A stretch of 64,000 nt of DNA from Planosporangium spinosum (GTDB taxonomy: Bacteria; Actinomycetota; Actinomycetes; Mycobacteriales; Micromonosporaceae), in the NCBI RefSeq assembly GCF_049999945.1, contig NZ_JBLYUB010000003.1, positions 248,001 to 312,000 on the forward strand, read 5' to 3'. A program made the translations under genes and the position numbers. Shown in pieces: positions 53,725 to 62,576 of the stretch. The notes below the pieces were generated by a model. It had not been told where the DNA came from. It was given only the letters and a program-made list of their open reading frames with translations, and ran no database searches. Within the stretch, counting starts at the first letter, position 1; each line of letters starts with the position of its first letter.

Positions 53725-54714
53725 CTAGGCGAGCACCGCGATCGGTCGCCAGTCGAGCACGTCGCGCTCCGCCGGCTCGCCGGCCGACCGGGCCCGTACC
53801 CGTACCCGCAGGTGCGCGAGGCAGCCACCGGTGGCCAGGGTCTCCACCGCCTCGACGGTCACCGTGCTGTACAACGTGTCGCCCTCCCGCACCGGTCCGG
53901 TGTGGTCGCAGCCGTGCCAGCCGGCCACCGTCACCAGGTTCGGTATCGCCCGGCTGACCTGCGCCATCGCGATGCCGATCGGGTGGCCGCCGTACACCAG
54001 CCGCCCGCCGGGCTGGGCGAACTCGTCGTGGTGCACCGCGGCCACGTTCAACGTGAGACGGGCGAGTTCGGGCGCGGAGGTGACCACGTCCCCGCCCGTG
54101 ATCCGCCAGGTCGTACCGGTGGTCACGCCGTGCTCACCGGGCACGGCCGACCGGTACGCCGCCAGGTCGAATCCGGCGGCGAACCCGCCCATCAGCGTGG
54201 CCGACGGTGCAGCGCCGACGTCCGCCAGATCGGCGTGGTGCCCGGTGTCCACGCCGGGGTCACGCATCGGCAGCATGGCGCAGCGCCAGAAGTCCAGTAC
54301 CGGCCGGTCGTGCTGGTCGGTGGTGGTGATCCGCAGCGCCGCGAGACCGGTCGGCCTGGAGCGGTTCTGGCGCAGCGCCACGACCTCGGTGCGGGTCCGC
54401 AGGGTGTCGCCCAGCACGGGCGCCCGGTGGAACGCGAAGCCCCGGTAGAACAGGTTGGCCACCACGCGCTGGGTGACCACTGTGGACTGGCCGATCGCGA
54501 CGTCCCAGACGAGAGCCGGGTGCGCCATGGCGGTCTGTGCGCCGAGTACCCGCCGCGACAGCGGCTCGTCGAGCGGCAGGCGCAGTCGGCCGCCGACGAT
54601 CTGCTGGTGCGCGGTCGCATGCCCGGCGGTCAGGGTGACCGCGGGCGTGGTGTCGAAGACGTCGCCCACCCGCAGGTCCTCGAAGTACGGACCGCCGACC
54701 GTCAACTCCGTCAT
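53725..54714 (-). CDS. MaoC-type hydratase, mesaconyl-C1-CoA hydratase-like
   Basis: A 329-residue double hot-dog protein. The first half begins PYFEDLRVGDVFDTTPAVTLTAGHATAHQQIVGG; the second ends with GGRLVYGGHPIGIAMAQVSRAIPNLVTVAGWHGCDHTGPVREGD. Length and both segments are reminiscent of beta-methylmalyl-CoA dehydratase (Mch), which turns beta-methylmalyl-CoA into mesaconyl-C1-CoA. Neighbouring lyase-like and CoA-transferase-like genes strengthen that reading. ATG 54714 overlaps the lyase stop by four bases. It is last in the eight-gene operon, ending at the strong terminator. Other enoyl-CoA hydratase roles are possible. Confidence 0.72.
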   Translation of the reverse strand: MTELTVGGPYFEDLRVGDVFDTTPAVTLTAGHATAHQQIVGGRLRLPLDEPLSRRVLGAQTAMAHPALVWDVAIGQSTVVTQRVVANLFYRGFAFHRAPVLGDTLRTRTEVVALRQNRSRPTGLAALRITTTDQHDRPVLDFWRCAMLPMRDPGVDTGHHADLADVGAAPSATLMGGFAAGFDLAAYRSAVPGEHGVTTGTTWRITGGDVVTSAPELARLTLNVAAVHHDEFAQPGGRLVYGGHPIGIAMAQVSRAIPNLVTVAGWHGCDHTGPVREGDTLYSTVTVEAVETLATGGCLAHLRVRVRARSAGEPAERDVLDWRPIAVLA

Positions 54715-55553
54715 TCTCCCGCCCTCTCCAGAGTGCGCCGGGCCTGCGCGGCGATCGCCTCGTCCAGCATCTGCCCGTTCAGTTCGACCGCGCCGGCCCC
54801 GCGCTCCGCCGCCGCGTCCAGCGCCGCGAGCACCTCGCGGGCGTGGCGCACCTGCTCGGCCGACGGGGTGAACGCCTCCCGTACCGCATCGACCTGGCGC
54901 GGGTGGATCACCCACTTGCCGTCGAAGCCGAGGTCGCGGGCTGCCCGGACGTGCGCCCGGAAGTCCTCGTCGTCGGCGACGCCGAGGTACGGGCCGTCGA
55001 TGGCCACCACCCCGTTGGCGCGCGCCGCGACGAGTACCCGGTCCTGGACCGGTAGCCACGGGCCCGACTGTGCCCGGCCCAGGGAGGCGGCGAGGTCGGC
55101 GTACCCGAGGATCAGTGTCCGCAGCCGGGGGCTCGCCGCGGCGATCTCGTCGAGCCGGGCCAGCCCCTGCGCGGTCTCGATGAGGGCCTGCACCCCGACC
55201 GGGCCCCGCCGGCCCGTTGCCGCTTCGACGCCGTCGAGCAGCCGGTCGACGAACGCGAGGTCGTGCGCGCTCTCCACCTTCGGCACGATGATCGTCTGGG
55301 GGAGCGGGCCGTCCGCGCACATGATGATGTCCTCGTGGCACCACGGCGTCCCGACCGCGTTCACCCGCACCGCGACCTGCGCGCCGCCGAGCCCGGACAG
55401 CGCCGCGCGTACGGTCTGCCGCGCGGCGGCCTTCCCCGCCGGCGGCACGGAGTCCTCCAGGTCCAGCACGATCTCGTCGACGCCCAGTCCGGCGGCCTTC
55501 GTGATCTTCCGCTCGTCGACGCCGGGCACCGACAGGCAGACCCGCCGGGCCAT
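54711..55553 (-). CDS. CitE-like CoA-ester lyase (HpcH/HpaI family)
   Basis: A 280-residue TIM-barrel lyase. The start RRVCLSVPGVDERKITKAAG and DEIVLDLEDSVPPAGK carry the metal-binding acids; VGVQALIETAQGLARLDEIA contains the second glutamate; WVIHPRQVDAVREAF follows. The family makes or breaks malyl-, methylmalyl- and citramalyl-CoA using magnesium. Here it could join glyoxylate with propionyl-CoA or split citramalyl-CoA to acetyl-CoA and pyruvate. The gene shares a base with the CoA-transferase stop (TGATG). Confidence 0.8.
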   Translation of the reverse strand: MARRVCLSVPGVDERKITKAAGLGVDEIVLDLEDSVPPAGKAAARQTVRAALSGLGGAQVAVRVNAVGTPWCHEDIIMCADGPLPQTIIVPKVESAHDLAFVDRLLDGVEAATGRRGPVGVQALIETAQGLARLDEIAAASPRLRTLILGYADLAASLGRAQSGPWLPVQDRVLVAARANGVVAIDGPYLGVADDEDFRAHVRAARDLGFDGKWVIHPRQVDAVREAFTPSAEQVRHAREVLAALDAAAERGAGAVELNGQMLDEAIAAQARRTLERAGE

Positions 55554-56767
55554 CAGGCGGCCCCCGCGATCACGTTGGCGTCGTGCAGCTTGCCCAGCTC
55601 CGCCGGTTCGAGCCCGAGCACCTCGCTGAGCACCTCGTCGGTGTGCTGGCCGAGGACGGGCGCGGCGGCGGTCTCCCGGTACCCGCCGGCCCAGCGCAGC
55701 GGGGAGCGGGCCGCGATGGTGGGGCCGATGCCCGGCTGGTCCACCGAGGTGAGGACGGACCCGCCGGACCCCGCGCGGTAGGCGGCGACCACGTCGACCA
55801 TGCCCTGGTAGCGGCTCCACAGCACGCGGGCCGCGTTGAGCGCCGCGCTGGCCTCGGCGAGGCTGCGCGCCGCGAACCACGGCCGCAGGATCGCCGCGAT
55901 GGTCTCGCGCAGCCGGTACCGGTCGGACTCCAGCCGGAAGTCCACGTCCAGCGCCTGCTCCAGCGCCGTGAACACCTCCTCGGTACCGGTGACCTGGCGC
56001 AGCGCGTGCCACTGGCCCTCGGTGAGCGCGACGACCATGACCCGTTCGCCGTCGCGGGTGGCGAAGTCCACCCCGAAGCTGCCGTACACGTGGTTGCCGT
56101 GCCGGGGCCGCTCCGACCCGCGCAGCTCGGCCTCGGCCAGCCACCCGAGGTTGGCCACCCCGGCGGTCGCCACGTCGGCCAGGGCCAGCTCGATGTAGGC
56201 ACCCCGCCCGGTCGCGCTCCGCTCGTGCAGCGCGGCGAGCACCCCGGTCGCCGCCGTCATCCCGGTGATCAGGTCCCAGGCGGGCAGCACGTGGTTGACC
56301 GGCGCCGCGGTCTCGTCACTGCCGGTGATCATCGGTATGCCGATCTCCGCGTTGACCGTGTAGTCCACCGCAGGGCGGCCATCGGCGTGCCCCTGGACGT
56401 GGACGTGGATGAGATCGTCTCGGCGGGCCGACAGTGCCTGGTAGGACAGCCAGCGCCGGCCGACGCTGTTGTCGACGAAGACGCCGCGGTCCGGGCCGGG
56501 TGCGGTGATGAGCGCGGTGACCAGTTCCCTGCCCTGCTCCGAGCGCAGGTCCACGGCCACCGACCGCTTGCCCTTGTTCAGCGCGGTCCAGTACAGGCTG
56601 TCGCCGCCCGGCGCCACCGGCCAGCGGCGGTAGTCGGCGGCGCCGCCGACCGGGTCGATCCTGATCACGTCCGCACCGAGCTGCCCGAGCGCCATTCCGC
56701 ACGACGGCCCGGCGACGAAGCTGGCGCACTCCACGATCCGCAGGCCGGCGAGGGGACCGGTACTCAT
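55553..56767 (-). CDS. Class III CoA transferase, mesaconyl-CoA isomerase-like
   Basis: A 404-residue CaiB/BaiF protein. It begins LAGLRIVECASFVAGPSCGMALGQLGADVIRIDP; the catalytic aspartate lies in YIELALADVATAGVANLG. The segments VDYTVNAEIGIPMITG, PVNHVLPAWDLITGMTAATGVLAAL and GNHVYGSFGVDFATRDGERVMVVALT recall 2-methylfumaryl-CoA isomerase (Mct), which moves CoA between the two carboxyls of mesaconate. The usual alternative is an ordinary CoA transfer between acids. ATG 56767 overlaps the thiolase stop by four bases. Confidence 0.75.
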   Translation of the reverse strand: MSTGPLAGLRIVECASFVAGPSCGMALGQLGADVIRIDPVGGAADYRRWPVAPGGDSLYWTALNKGKRSVAVDLRSEQGRELVTALITAPGPDRGVFVDNSVGRRWLSYQALSARRDDLIHVHVQGHADGRPAVDYTVNAEIGIPMITGSDETAAPVNHVLPAWDLITGMTAATGVLAALHERSATGRGAYIELALADVATAGVANLGWLAEAELRGSERPRHGNHVYGSFGVDFATRDGERVMVVALTEGQWHALRQVTGTEEVFTALEQALDVDFRLESDRYRLRETIAAILRPWFAARSLAEASAALNAARVLWSRYQGMVDVVAAYRAGSGGSVLTSVDQPGIGPTIAARSPLRWAGGYRETAAAPVLGQHTDEVLSEVLGLEPAELGKLHDANVIAGAA

Positions 56768-57984
56768 GACAGCCGCTCGAAGATCGCGGCGAGGCCCTGG
56801 CCACCGCCGATGCACATGGTCTCCAGGCCGTAGCGGCTCTCCCGGCGGCGCATCTCGCGCAGCAGCGTGGTCAGGATGCGCACACCGGTCGCGCCGACCG
56901 GGTGGCCCAGCGAGATGCCGGAGCCGTTGACGTTCAGCCGATCGAAGTCGTCGTCGCCGAACGTCCACTCGCGCGTGCACGCGAGTACCTGGGCGGCGAA
57001 CGCCTCGTTGAGCTCGATCAGGTCGATGTCGGCCAGGGTCAGGCCGGCGCGGGCGAGCGCCTTCGCGGTCGCGGGCACCGGCCCGATGCCCATCGTGCGC
57101 GGCGGCACCCCGGCGGCGGCCCACGTCACCAGCCGCGCCATCGGCGCCAGCCCGAGCTCGTCGGCCTTCGCGCGGCTCATCACCAGGCACGCCGCGGCGC
57201 CGTCGTTCTGCCCGCTCGCGTTGCCCGCGGTCACCGTCGCCTCGGGGTCGTGGCGGCCCAGTACGGGGCGCAGCGAGGCCAGGGACTCTACGGACGCGTC
57301 GGCGCGCGGGTGCTCGTCCCGGGTGATCACCGTGTCCGGCCGGCCGCGCCTACCCGGCACGGTGACCGGCACGATCTCCTCGGCGAAGCGCCCGTCCTCG
57401 ATCGCCGCGACGGCGCGCCGGTGCGAGTGCAGCGCGAGCCGGTCCTGCTCCTCGCGGGAGATGCGGTACTCGCGGCGGAGGTTCTCGGCCGTCTCCAGCA
57501 TCCCGCCGGGCACCGGGTGGTTGCGGCCGCCCGCGGTCAGGCGCGCCCGGACCAGCCGGTCGTGCAGTTCGACGCCGCCGCCGCGGACCCCCCAGCGCAT
57601 CGCGTCGGAGTAGAACTCGACGCGGCTCATGCTCTCCACACCGCCGGCGAGCACGATGTCGGCGACGCCGGTCTGTACCCGCATCGCGGCGTCGAGCACC
57701 GCCTGCAGTCCGGAGCCGCAGCGCCGGTCGACCTGCAGGCCGGGCACCTCGACGGGCAGGCCCGCGTCGAGGGCCGCGACGCGGCCGATCGCGGGCGCCT
57801 CGCCGTTGGGGTAGCACTGGCCGAAGATCACGTCGTCGATCGTGTCGGGTGAGACGCCGGTGCGCTCGAGGAGCTCCCGGATCACCGTGGCCGCCAGGTC
57901 GGTGGCGGCGACGTCGACGAAGACGCCACCGAACCGGCCGACCGCGGTGCGCAGCGGCTCGACGATCACCACATCGTTGGTCAT
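56764..57984 (-). CDS. Acetyl-CoA acyltransferase (thiolase)
   Basis: A 406-residue thiolase releasing acetyl-CoA from a 3-ketoacyl-CoA. The nucleophile cysteine lies in VDRRCGSGLQAV near residue 90, GGVESMSRVEFYS follows, the active histidine is in NVNGSGISLGHPVGATG, the second cysteine in METMCIGGGQG-like LETMCIGGGQGLAAIFE. The catalytic NEAFAAQ segment is present. AAAGGG precedes the ATG at seven bases. Downstream of the ligase gene by 30 bases. Chain length not predictable, although a beta-ketoadipyl-type thiolase would fit the operon. Confidence 0.92.
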   Translation of the reverse strand: MTNDVVIVEPLRTAVGRFGGVFVDVAATDLAATVIRELLERTGVSPDTIDDVIFGQCYPNGEAPAIGRVAALDAGLPVEVPGLQVDRRCGSGLQAVLDAAMRVQTGVADIVLAGGVESMSRVEFYSDAMRWGVRGGGVELHDRLVRARLTAGGRNHPVPGGMLETAENLRREYRISREEQDRLALHSHRRAVAAIEDGRFAEEIVPVTVPGRRGRPDTVITRDEHPRADASVESLASLRPVLGRHDPEATVTAGNASGQNDGAAACLVMSRAKADELGLAPMARLVTWAAAGVPPRTMGIGPVPATAKALARAGLTLADIDLIELNEAFAAQVLACTREWTFGDDDFDRLNVNGSGISLGHPVGATGVRILTTLLREMRRRESRYGLETMCIGGGQGLAAIFERLS

Positions 57985-58014
57985 GGAATCCCTTTCTTCC
58001 GCCCGCCGGGTCAC

Positions 58015-59631
58015 TCAGTCCGACAGCCGTTGCTGTGCCCACTCGCGCAGGATGACCGCGCGGATCTTGCTGCCGTTGGTGCCCGACGTCGTGGGCATCT
58101 CGTCGATGACGTGGATCGCGGTCGGCACCTTGAACCGGGCGAGGGTCGCGGCGCACCACGCGCGCAGCTCCTGCTCGTCGGCGGAGCGCCCGGCCACCGG
58201 CACCACGAACCCGACCGCGACGGTCTCCCCGGTGGCGTCCCGGACGCCGACCACCTTCGCCGTCTGCACCGCCTCGTGGGCGGCGAGCCGGAACTCGATC
58301 TCGGCAGGGTCGACGAGGAACCCGCGCAGGCGCAGCACGTCGCCCATTCGGCAGACGTACTCGACACCGCCGTCCGGCGCGATGACCGCGAGGTCGCCGG
58401 TGCGGAACCAGCCGTCCGCGGTGAACGATCGCGCCGCCGCGGCCGGGTCGCCGAGGTACGCGTCGACCACGGTCGGCCCGCGCAGCTGCAGCTCGCCCTG
58501 CTCGCCGGGAGACAGAACCCGCTCGGTCACCGGGTCCACCGTTCGGGCCGCCATGCCGGGCGACACCAGGCGGCCGCCGCCGGACCAGCGCCGCGGCTCC
58601 GGCTCGTCGTGCGGCCAGAACAGGGTCAGCGCGAACACCTCCGAGGAGCCGTACACGCCCGACGTGAGCGTGCCGAACTCGTCGCGCGCCCACGCCGCGA
58701 GCTCCTTCGACCTGCCGATGAAGTCCGCCACGCCCAGCCAGCGCCAGGCGGACAGGTCGCGCGGCCGGCGCCGCCAGGCCTGTTCGACGCGGCTGACCAT
58801 GTCGTCGCCGCCGACGAGCTGGGTCACGCCGTACCGCTCCATGTCGGCGACCACGGCGTCCTCGTCGAACACGGGCTCCAGCAGGCACGCCGCGCCGCCC
58901 GCCAGGGCAGCCATCGCCGTGTTGAACCCGAACACGCCCGACAGCGGCAGCACGCACAGCACGACGTCACCCTCGCGGATGCCGATGCCCCGCGCGTCGG
59001 CGAAGGCGTGCGCGACGACGGCGGACTCGGAATGAGCGGCGAGCTTCGGCATCCCGGTGGAGCCGGAGGTCGTGAATGCCACCGCCAGCTCGTCGCCATC
59101 GCTCTCGGCGGTCTCGGTCTCGGCGTCGGGTAGCTGGCTGGCGGGCGTGGGTATCCAGGCGCCCGCGCCGACGTCGTACCCCGCCGGGTCGTCGGGCGCG
59201 CTGCCGTGCGGCCCGGCCACGACAGCCACGGCCGGAGCGGGCGCCTCGGCCCGGCCGACCGCCTCGCGCAGCCGGCCGATGAGGTCGAGCCCGTGGAATT
59301 CGTGCGCGACCGCCATGACCTTCGGCCTGGCCCGGTCGAGCACGTGACGTACCTCGTCGACGTTGTACCGTGTGTTCACGCCGATCACGTGCGCGCCCAG
59401 CGATGCCGTGGCGAACTGCCACACCAGGGCGTCCGACCAGTTCGGCAGCCATACGGCCACACAGTCGCCGCGCCCCACTCCGGCGTGCGACAGGTCGGCG
59501 CGCAACCGCAGGGTGCGCCGCCACAGCTCGCCACTGCTGACCGTGACCGGCTGCCGGGGATCGGCGTCGATCGCGACGGTCGCGTCCGCGTCGTGCCGTA
59601 CCAGCTCCGACAGCAACGACAGCAGGTTCAT
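58015..59631 (-). CDS. AMP-dependent acyl-CoA ligase
   Basis: A 538-residue adenylate-forming enzyme. The P-loop motif FTTSGSTGMPKLAAHS lies near residue 193; VYGSSEVFALTLFWP is motif A5, GWFRTGDLAV is A7 and GSKIRAVILREW carries the catalytic lysine. N-terminal sequence GDCVAVWLPNWSDALVWQFA fits medium-chain or aromatic-acid ligases. It should activate the pathway substrate to its CoA thioester. ATG 59631 follows GGGAGGACATCAC; an ATG further up adds seven residues. Confidence 0.88.
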   Translation of the reverse strand: MNLLSLLSELVRHDADATVAIDADPRQPVTVSSGELWRRTLRLRADLSHAGVGRGDCVAVWLPNWSDALVWQFATASLGAHVIGVNTRYNVDEVRHVLDRARPKVMAVAHEFHGLDLIGRLREAVGRAEAPAPAVAVVAGPHGSAPDDPAGYDVGAGAWIPTPASQLPDAETETAESDGDELAVAFTTSGSTGMPKLAAHSESAVVAHAFADARGIGIREGDVVLCVLPLSGVFGFNTAMAALAGGAACLLEPVFDEDAVVADMERYGVTQLVGGDDMVSRVEQAWRRRPRDLSAWRWLGVADFIGRSKELAAWARDEFGTLTSGVYGSSEVFALTLFWPHDEPEPRRWSGGGRLVSPGMAARTVDPVTERVLSPGEQGELQLRGPTVVDAYLGDPAAAARSFTADGWFRTGDLAVIAPDGGVEYVCRMGDVLRLRGFLVDPAEIEFRLAAHEAVQTAKVVGVRDATGETVAVGFVVPVAGRSADEQELRAWCAATLARFKVPTAIHVIDEMPTTSGTNGSKIRAVILREWAQQRLSD

Positions 59632-59648
59632 GTGATGTCCTCCCACCC

Positions 59649-60464
59649 TCATCCGGCTACCGGTTGCGCGGCGGCGAGCTCGGTGAGCCAGCCGTGCAGT
59701 ACGCCGGCGAAGCCGTCGATCTCCTCCATGGGGTAGTGGCCGATGCCCTTGAGCACCGTGCAGCGTGCCCCGGGGATCTGCGACGCGGCCCATCTCACCT
59801 TGGCCGGGTCGAGCCACAGGTCGTCCTCGCCGACCACCAGGTGCACCGGGCAGCTGATCGACGGCAGCTTCGCGCGCACGTCGTGGGTGCCCCACCCGAT
59901 CAGGTCCGAGGTGGACACGGCCGGGTCCTCCCGGCGGTGCATCTGCGCGATGAGCTCGGCCCGCTCCGGCGGTAGCGAGCTGCCTACGACGGCGAGGGTA
60001 CCGAGGTACGTGCGGTCGGCGCGGCTCGCCGCCGCCACGTCCTCCAGCTCGCGCCGCAGCCCGGACACGCTCACGGTGCCGGTGCCCGCCTCGGCGGCCA
60101 TCGCGACCGCGCCCGACAGGTCGTCGCCCATGCGGGTCGCGAGGTCGAGGGTGATCTTGCCGCCGATCGAGCAGCCGACCACGAACGGGCGCTCGAGTCC
60201 GAGGACGCGGATCAGCCGCTGGCACCACTGCGCGTACCCGCCGAGGTCGCTGACCGGGCCGCCGACCGCCGGTTCCGAACGGCCGTGGCCGGGCAGGTCG
60301 GGTACGACGACGCGGTAGCCGAGCGCGGCCAGCTCGCGCGTGGTGTGCCGCCATTGCACACCGCTCTGACCCGCGGTGTGGACGCACAGCACGGCCGGAC
60401 CGTCGCCGGCGATCTCCACGTAGGACAGGGAGCCGTCGAGCTCCAGGTATCGGGCCTCGATCAC
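59649..60464 (-). CDS. Alpha/beta hydrolase
   Basis: A 271-residue hydrolase. AVLCVHTAGQSG provides the oxyanion region, GCSIGGKI the serine nucleophile near residue 99, VVGEDDLWLDP the acid and GIGHYPMEEIDGF the histidine. Sequence around the nucleophile resembles meta-cleavage hydrolases and enol-lactonases. It starts at GTG 60464, overlapping the MaoC-SCP2 stop by four bases. Ring-cleavage or ester hydrolysis before CoA activation is possible; no aromatic oxygenase is in the window. Confidence 0.85.
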   Translation of the reverse strand: MIEARYLELDGSLSYVEIAGDGPAVLCVHTAGQSGVQWRHTTRELAALGYRVVVPDLPGHGRSEPAVGGPVSDLGGYAQWCQRLIRVLGLERPFVVGCSIGGKITLDLATRMGDDLSGAVAMAAEAGTGTVSVSGLRRELEDVAAASRADRTYLGTLAVVGSSLPPERAELIAQMHRREDPAVSTSDLIGWGTHDVRAKLPSISCPVHLVVGEDDLWLDPAKVRWAASQIPGARCTVLKGIGHYPMEEIDGFAGVLHGWLTELAAAQPVAG

Positions 60465-61303
60465 CGTGCTGCTCCCTCTGCCGCGAGTGCGCGGGCGTTG
60501 TCGACGATCACGTGCAGCACTTTCGTCAGCCGCAGGTACTCGTAGCCGCTGCCGGTGACCTGGAACTGCCCGCGCATCGCACGTCGCATGAAGTCGTTCA
60601 CCGGGCCGGTGACGAGCTCGGTCCAGGTGAGCTCGCTCGCGGCCAGGGTGAACGTCGCGCCGTGCGGGGCGCGCCGGGTCACCTCGATCACGGCGCCGCG
60701 GTAGACGCGCAGGTGTATCTCCGCGTCACCGCAACGAAGCCCGACGGTGCCGTCCCAGCTCGACGTGGCGGAGGTGAACCGTACGTCGGCGGCGAGGCGT
60801 TCGACGAGCGCGTCCGCCCACGGCGCGGTCCCGAACGCCGACCACACCGGGTCCGGGCCGGTGTCCCGGGCGCGTACCAGCATCGCGGTGCTGCCCTCCT
60901 GTACCGGCTCGTCACGCTGGTTGAGCAGGACGACGTGCCGGTTGACCACCCCCTCGGAGCCGCTGGAGGTGCGCCGGCACCGCGTGATGGTCATCCGGAA
61001 CCGCAGCGTGTCGCCGACCGTGACCGGAGCGAGGTAGCGCCAGTCGGTGTCCAGCAGCGCCACCACGGTGTCGTCGACGAGGTGCAGGTCGTGGAAGAGG
61101 CCGAAGAACACGGCCACCCCGAAGGGGCCGTGCACGATGGGGCTGCCGAACCGGGTCGTCGCCGCGTACTCCGGGTCGGTGTGCAGCCGGTGGCGGTCAC
61201 CGCTGATCTCGGTGAAAGCCTTGAGGTCGGTATCGGTGACGACGCGGGTACCGCTCTCGAAGCGCTCGCCGACCGTGAAGTCCTCGAAGTACCGGGAGGT
61301 CAT
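60461..61303 (-). CDS. MaoC hydratase with C-terminal SCP2-like domain
   Basis: A 280-residue two-domain protein. Residues 1-150 are a single hot-dog hydratase with the catalytic Asp-His pair in SGDRHRLHTDPEYAATTRFGSPIVHG. The remaining part, ending TWTELVTGPVNDFMRRAMRGQFQVTG and SGYEYLRLTKVLHVIVDNA, resembles a sterol-carrier-protein-2 fold that binds acyl chains. The combination recalls peroxisomal multifunctional enzymes. It could hydrate the enoyl-CoA formed by the dehydrogenase encoded upstream, whose stop overlaps by four bases. Confidence 0.75.
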   Translation of the reverse strand: MTSRYFEDFTVGERFESGTRVVTDTDLKAFTEISGDRHRLHTDPEYAATTRFGSPIVHGPFGVAVFFGLFHDLHLVDDTVVALLDTDWRYLAPVTVGDTLRFRMTITRCRRTSSGSEGVVNRHVVLLNQRDEPVQEGSTAMLVRARDTGPDPVWSAFGTAPWADALVERLAADVRFTSATSSWDGTVGLRCGDAEIHLRVYRGAVIEVTRRAPHGATFTLAASELTWTELVTGPVNDFMRRAMRGQFQVTGSGYEYLRLTKVLHVIVDNARALAAEGAAR

Positions 61304-62490
61304 GACGCCTTCCCCAGCAGCTCGTCGGAGATGATCCGCAGCTGGATCTCCGAGGTGCCTTCGAAGATCCTGGTCAGCCGCGCGTCGCGCCAGTGGCGTT
61401 CCACCGCGAAGTCGGTGGTGTAGCCGGCGCCGCCGTGGATCTGGATGGCCTCGCTGGTCACGCGTTCGGCCATCTCGCTGGCGAACAGTTTGGCCATGGA
61501 AGCCTCCAGCGCGCACTCCCCGCCGCGGTCGATCTCGGTCGCCACGTGGTACATGAGCTGGCGCGCGGCCTCGATCTGCGCGGCCATCCAGCCGATCTTG
61601 AACCGGATGGCCTGGAAGTCGGCGATGGGGTGGCCGAACTGCACCCGCTGGTGGACGTAGGCGATGGAGTCCTCCAGCGCGGCGCGGGCGAGCCCGATCG
61701 CGCGGGCGGCGGTGTGCGCCCGGCCCACCTCGAGGCCGCTCACCGCGAGATAGAAGCCCCGGCCCTCCTCGCCGAGCAGCGCGTCGGCCGGCAGGCGCAG
61801 GCCGTCGAAGGACAGTTCCCAGGTGTTCCAGCCGTGGTAGCCGATCTTGCGGACCTTGGTGCCGGTGACGTGCCCGGGGAACGTGCCGCGCTCCTTCTCG
61901 ATGAGGAACGCGCTGATGCCCCGGTGCGGCTTCGCGGGATCCTTTTCCGGGTCGGTACGGGCGAAGAGCACGAGGTAGTCGGCCTCGTCGGCGTACGTGC
62001 ACCACATCTTGGTGCCGTTGATGACCCACTCGTCGCCGTCGCGACGGGCCCGGCACGAGATGTTGGCGACGTCCGAGCCGGCCTCGGCCTCCGACAGTGC
62101 GTAGGCGCCGAGGTACTCACCGCGGGCGACCTTCGGCAGTAAGCGTGCCTGTTGCTCGGCGGTGAAGCCGCCGCCCATGCCGTTGCCGCGGGCCAGCAGG
62201 CCCGACACGCTCATCCATGCCCGGGAGAGCTCCTCGGCGACCAGGCAGTACTCGAACACGCCGAGCCCGAGGCCGCCGTGCGCTTGCGGGATCAGGATGC
62301 CGAAGAAGCCCATGTCGGCCATCTGCTGCCGCAGCTTCGCCGGGATCACGCCGTGCTCCGGGTCCAGTCTGTTGGCGACCGGGAGCACCTCGTTCATCGC
62401 GAACTCGCGGGCGAGCTGCTGGATCTCCCGTCGCTCGTCGGTCAGATAGGTGGGCGCCGGCGTGGCCGGTGCTGCCGGTCGATGGGTCAT
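61300..62490 (-). CDS. Acyl-CoA dehydrogenase
   Basis: A 396-residue flavoenzyme, first gene of the operon. Motifs are YALSEAEAGSDVANISCRA, the FAD-binding RVQFGHPIADFQAIRFKI and GGAGYTTDFAVERHWRDARLTRIFEGTSEIQLRII, with the catalytic glutamate in FEGTSE. It introduces the 2,3-double bond in an acyl-CoA. GGGAG lies before ATG 62490. A TetR-type palindrome at 62509-62524 falls within its promoter, so it is under control of the divergent regulator. Confidence 0.93.
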   Translation of the reverse strand: MTHRPAAPATPAPTYLTDERREIQQLAREFAMNEVLPVANRLDPEHGVIPAKLRQQMADMGFFGILIPQAHGGLGLGVFEYCLVAEELSRAWMSVSGLLARGNGMGGGFTAEQQARLLPKVARGEYLGAYALSEAEAGSDVANISCRARRDGDEWVINGTKMWCTYADEADYLVLFARTDPEKDPAKPHRGISAFLIEKERGTFPGHVTGTKVRKIGYHGWNTWELSFDGLRLPADALLGEEGRGFYLAVSGLEVGRAHTAARAIGLARAALEDSIAYVHQRVQFGHPIADFQAIRFKIGWMAAQIEAARQLMYHVATEIDRGGECALEASMAKLFASEMAERVTSEAIQIHGGAGYTTDFAVERHWRDARLTRIFEGTSEIQLRIISDELLGKAS

Positions 62491-62508
62491 GGCACTCCCA
62501 AATCACAC

Positions 62509-62524
62509 GAACGAACGTTCTTTC
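62509..62524. promoter_or_regulatory. TetR-type operator, copy 1
   Basis: GAACGAACGTTCTTTC is a 16-bp inverted repeat with one mismatched pair around the central GAACGTTC, 18 bases before the acyl-CoA dehydrogenase start. Sister copies lie at 62579 and 63353. Confidence 0.65.
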
Positions 62525-62576
62525 AGTACCCAATCACCAGAGCCCGATGGCGTCAAGGACCTGTACGCTCGCACAC

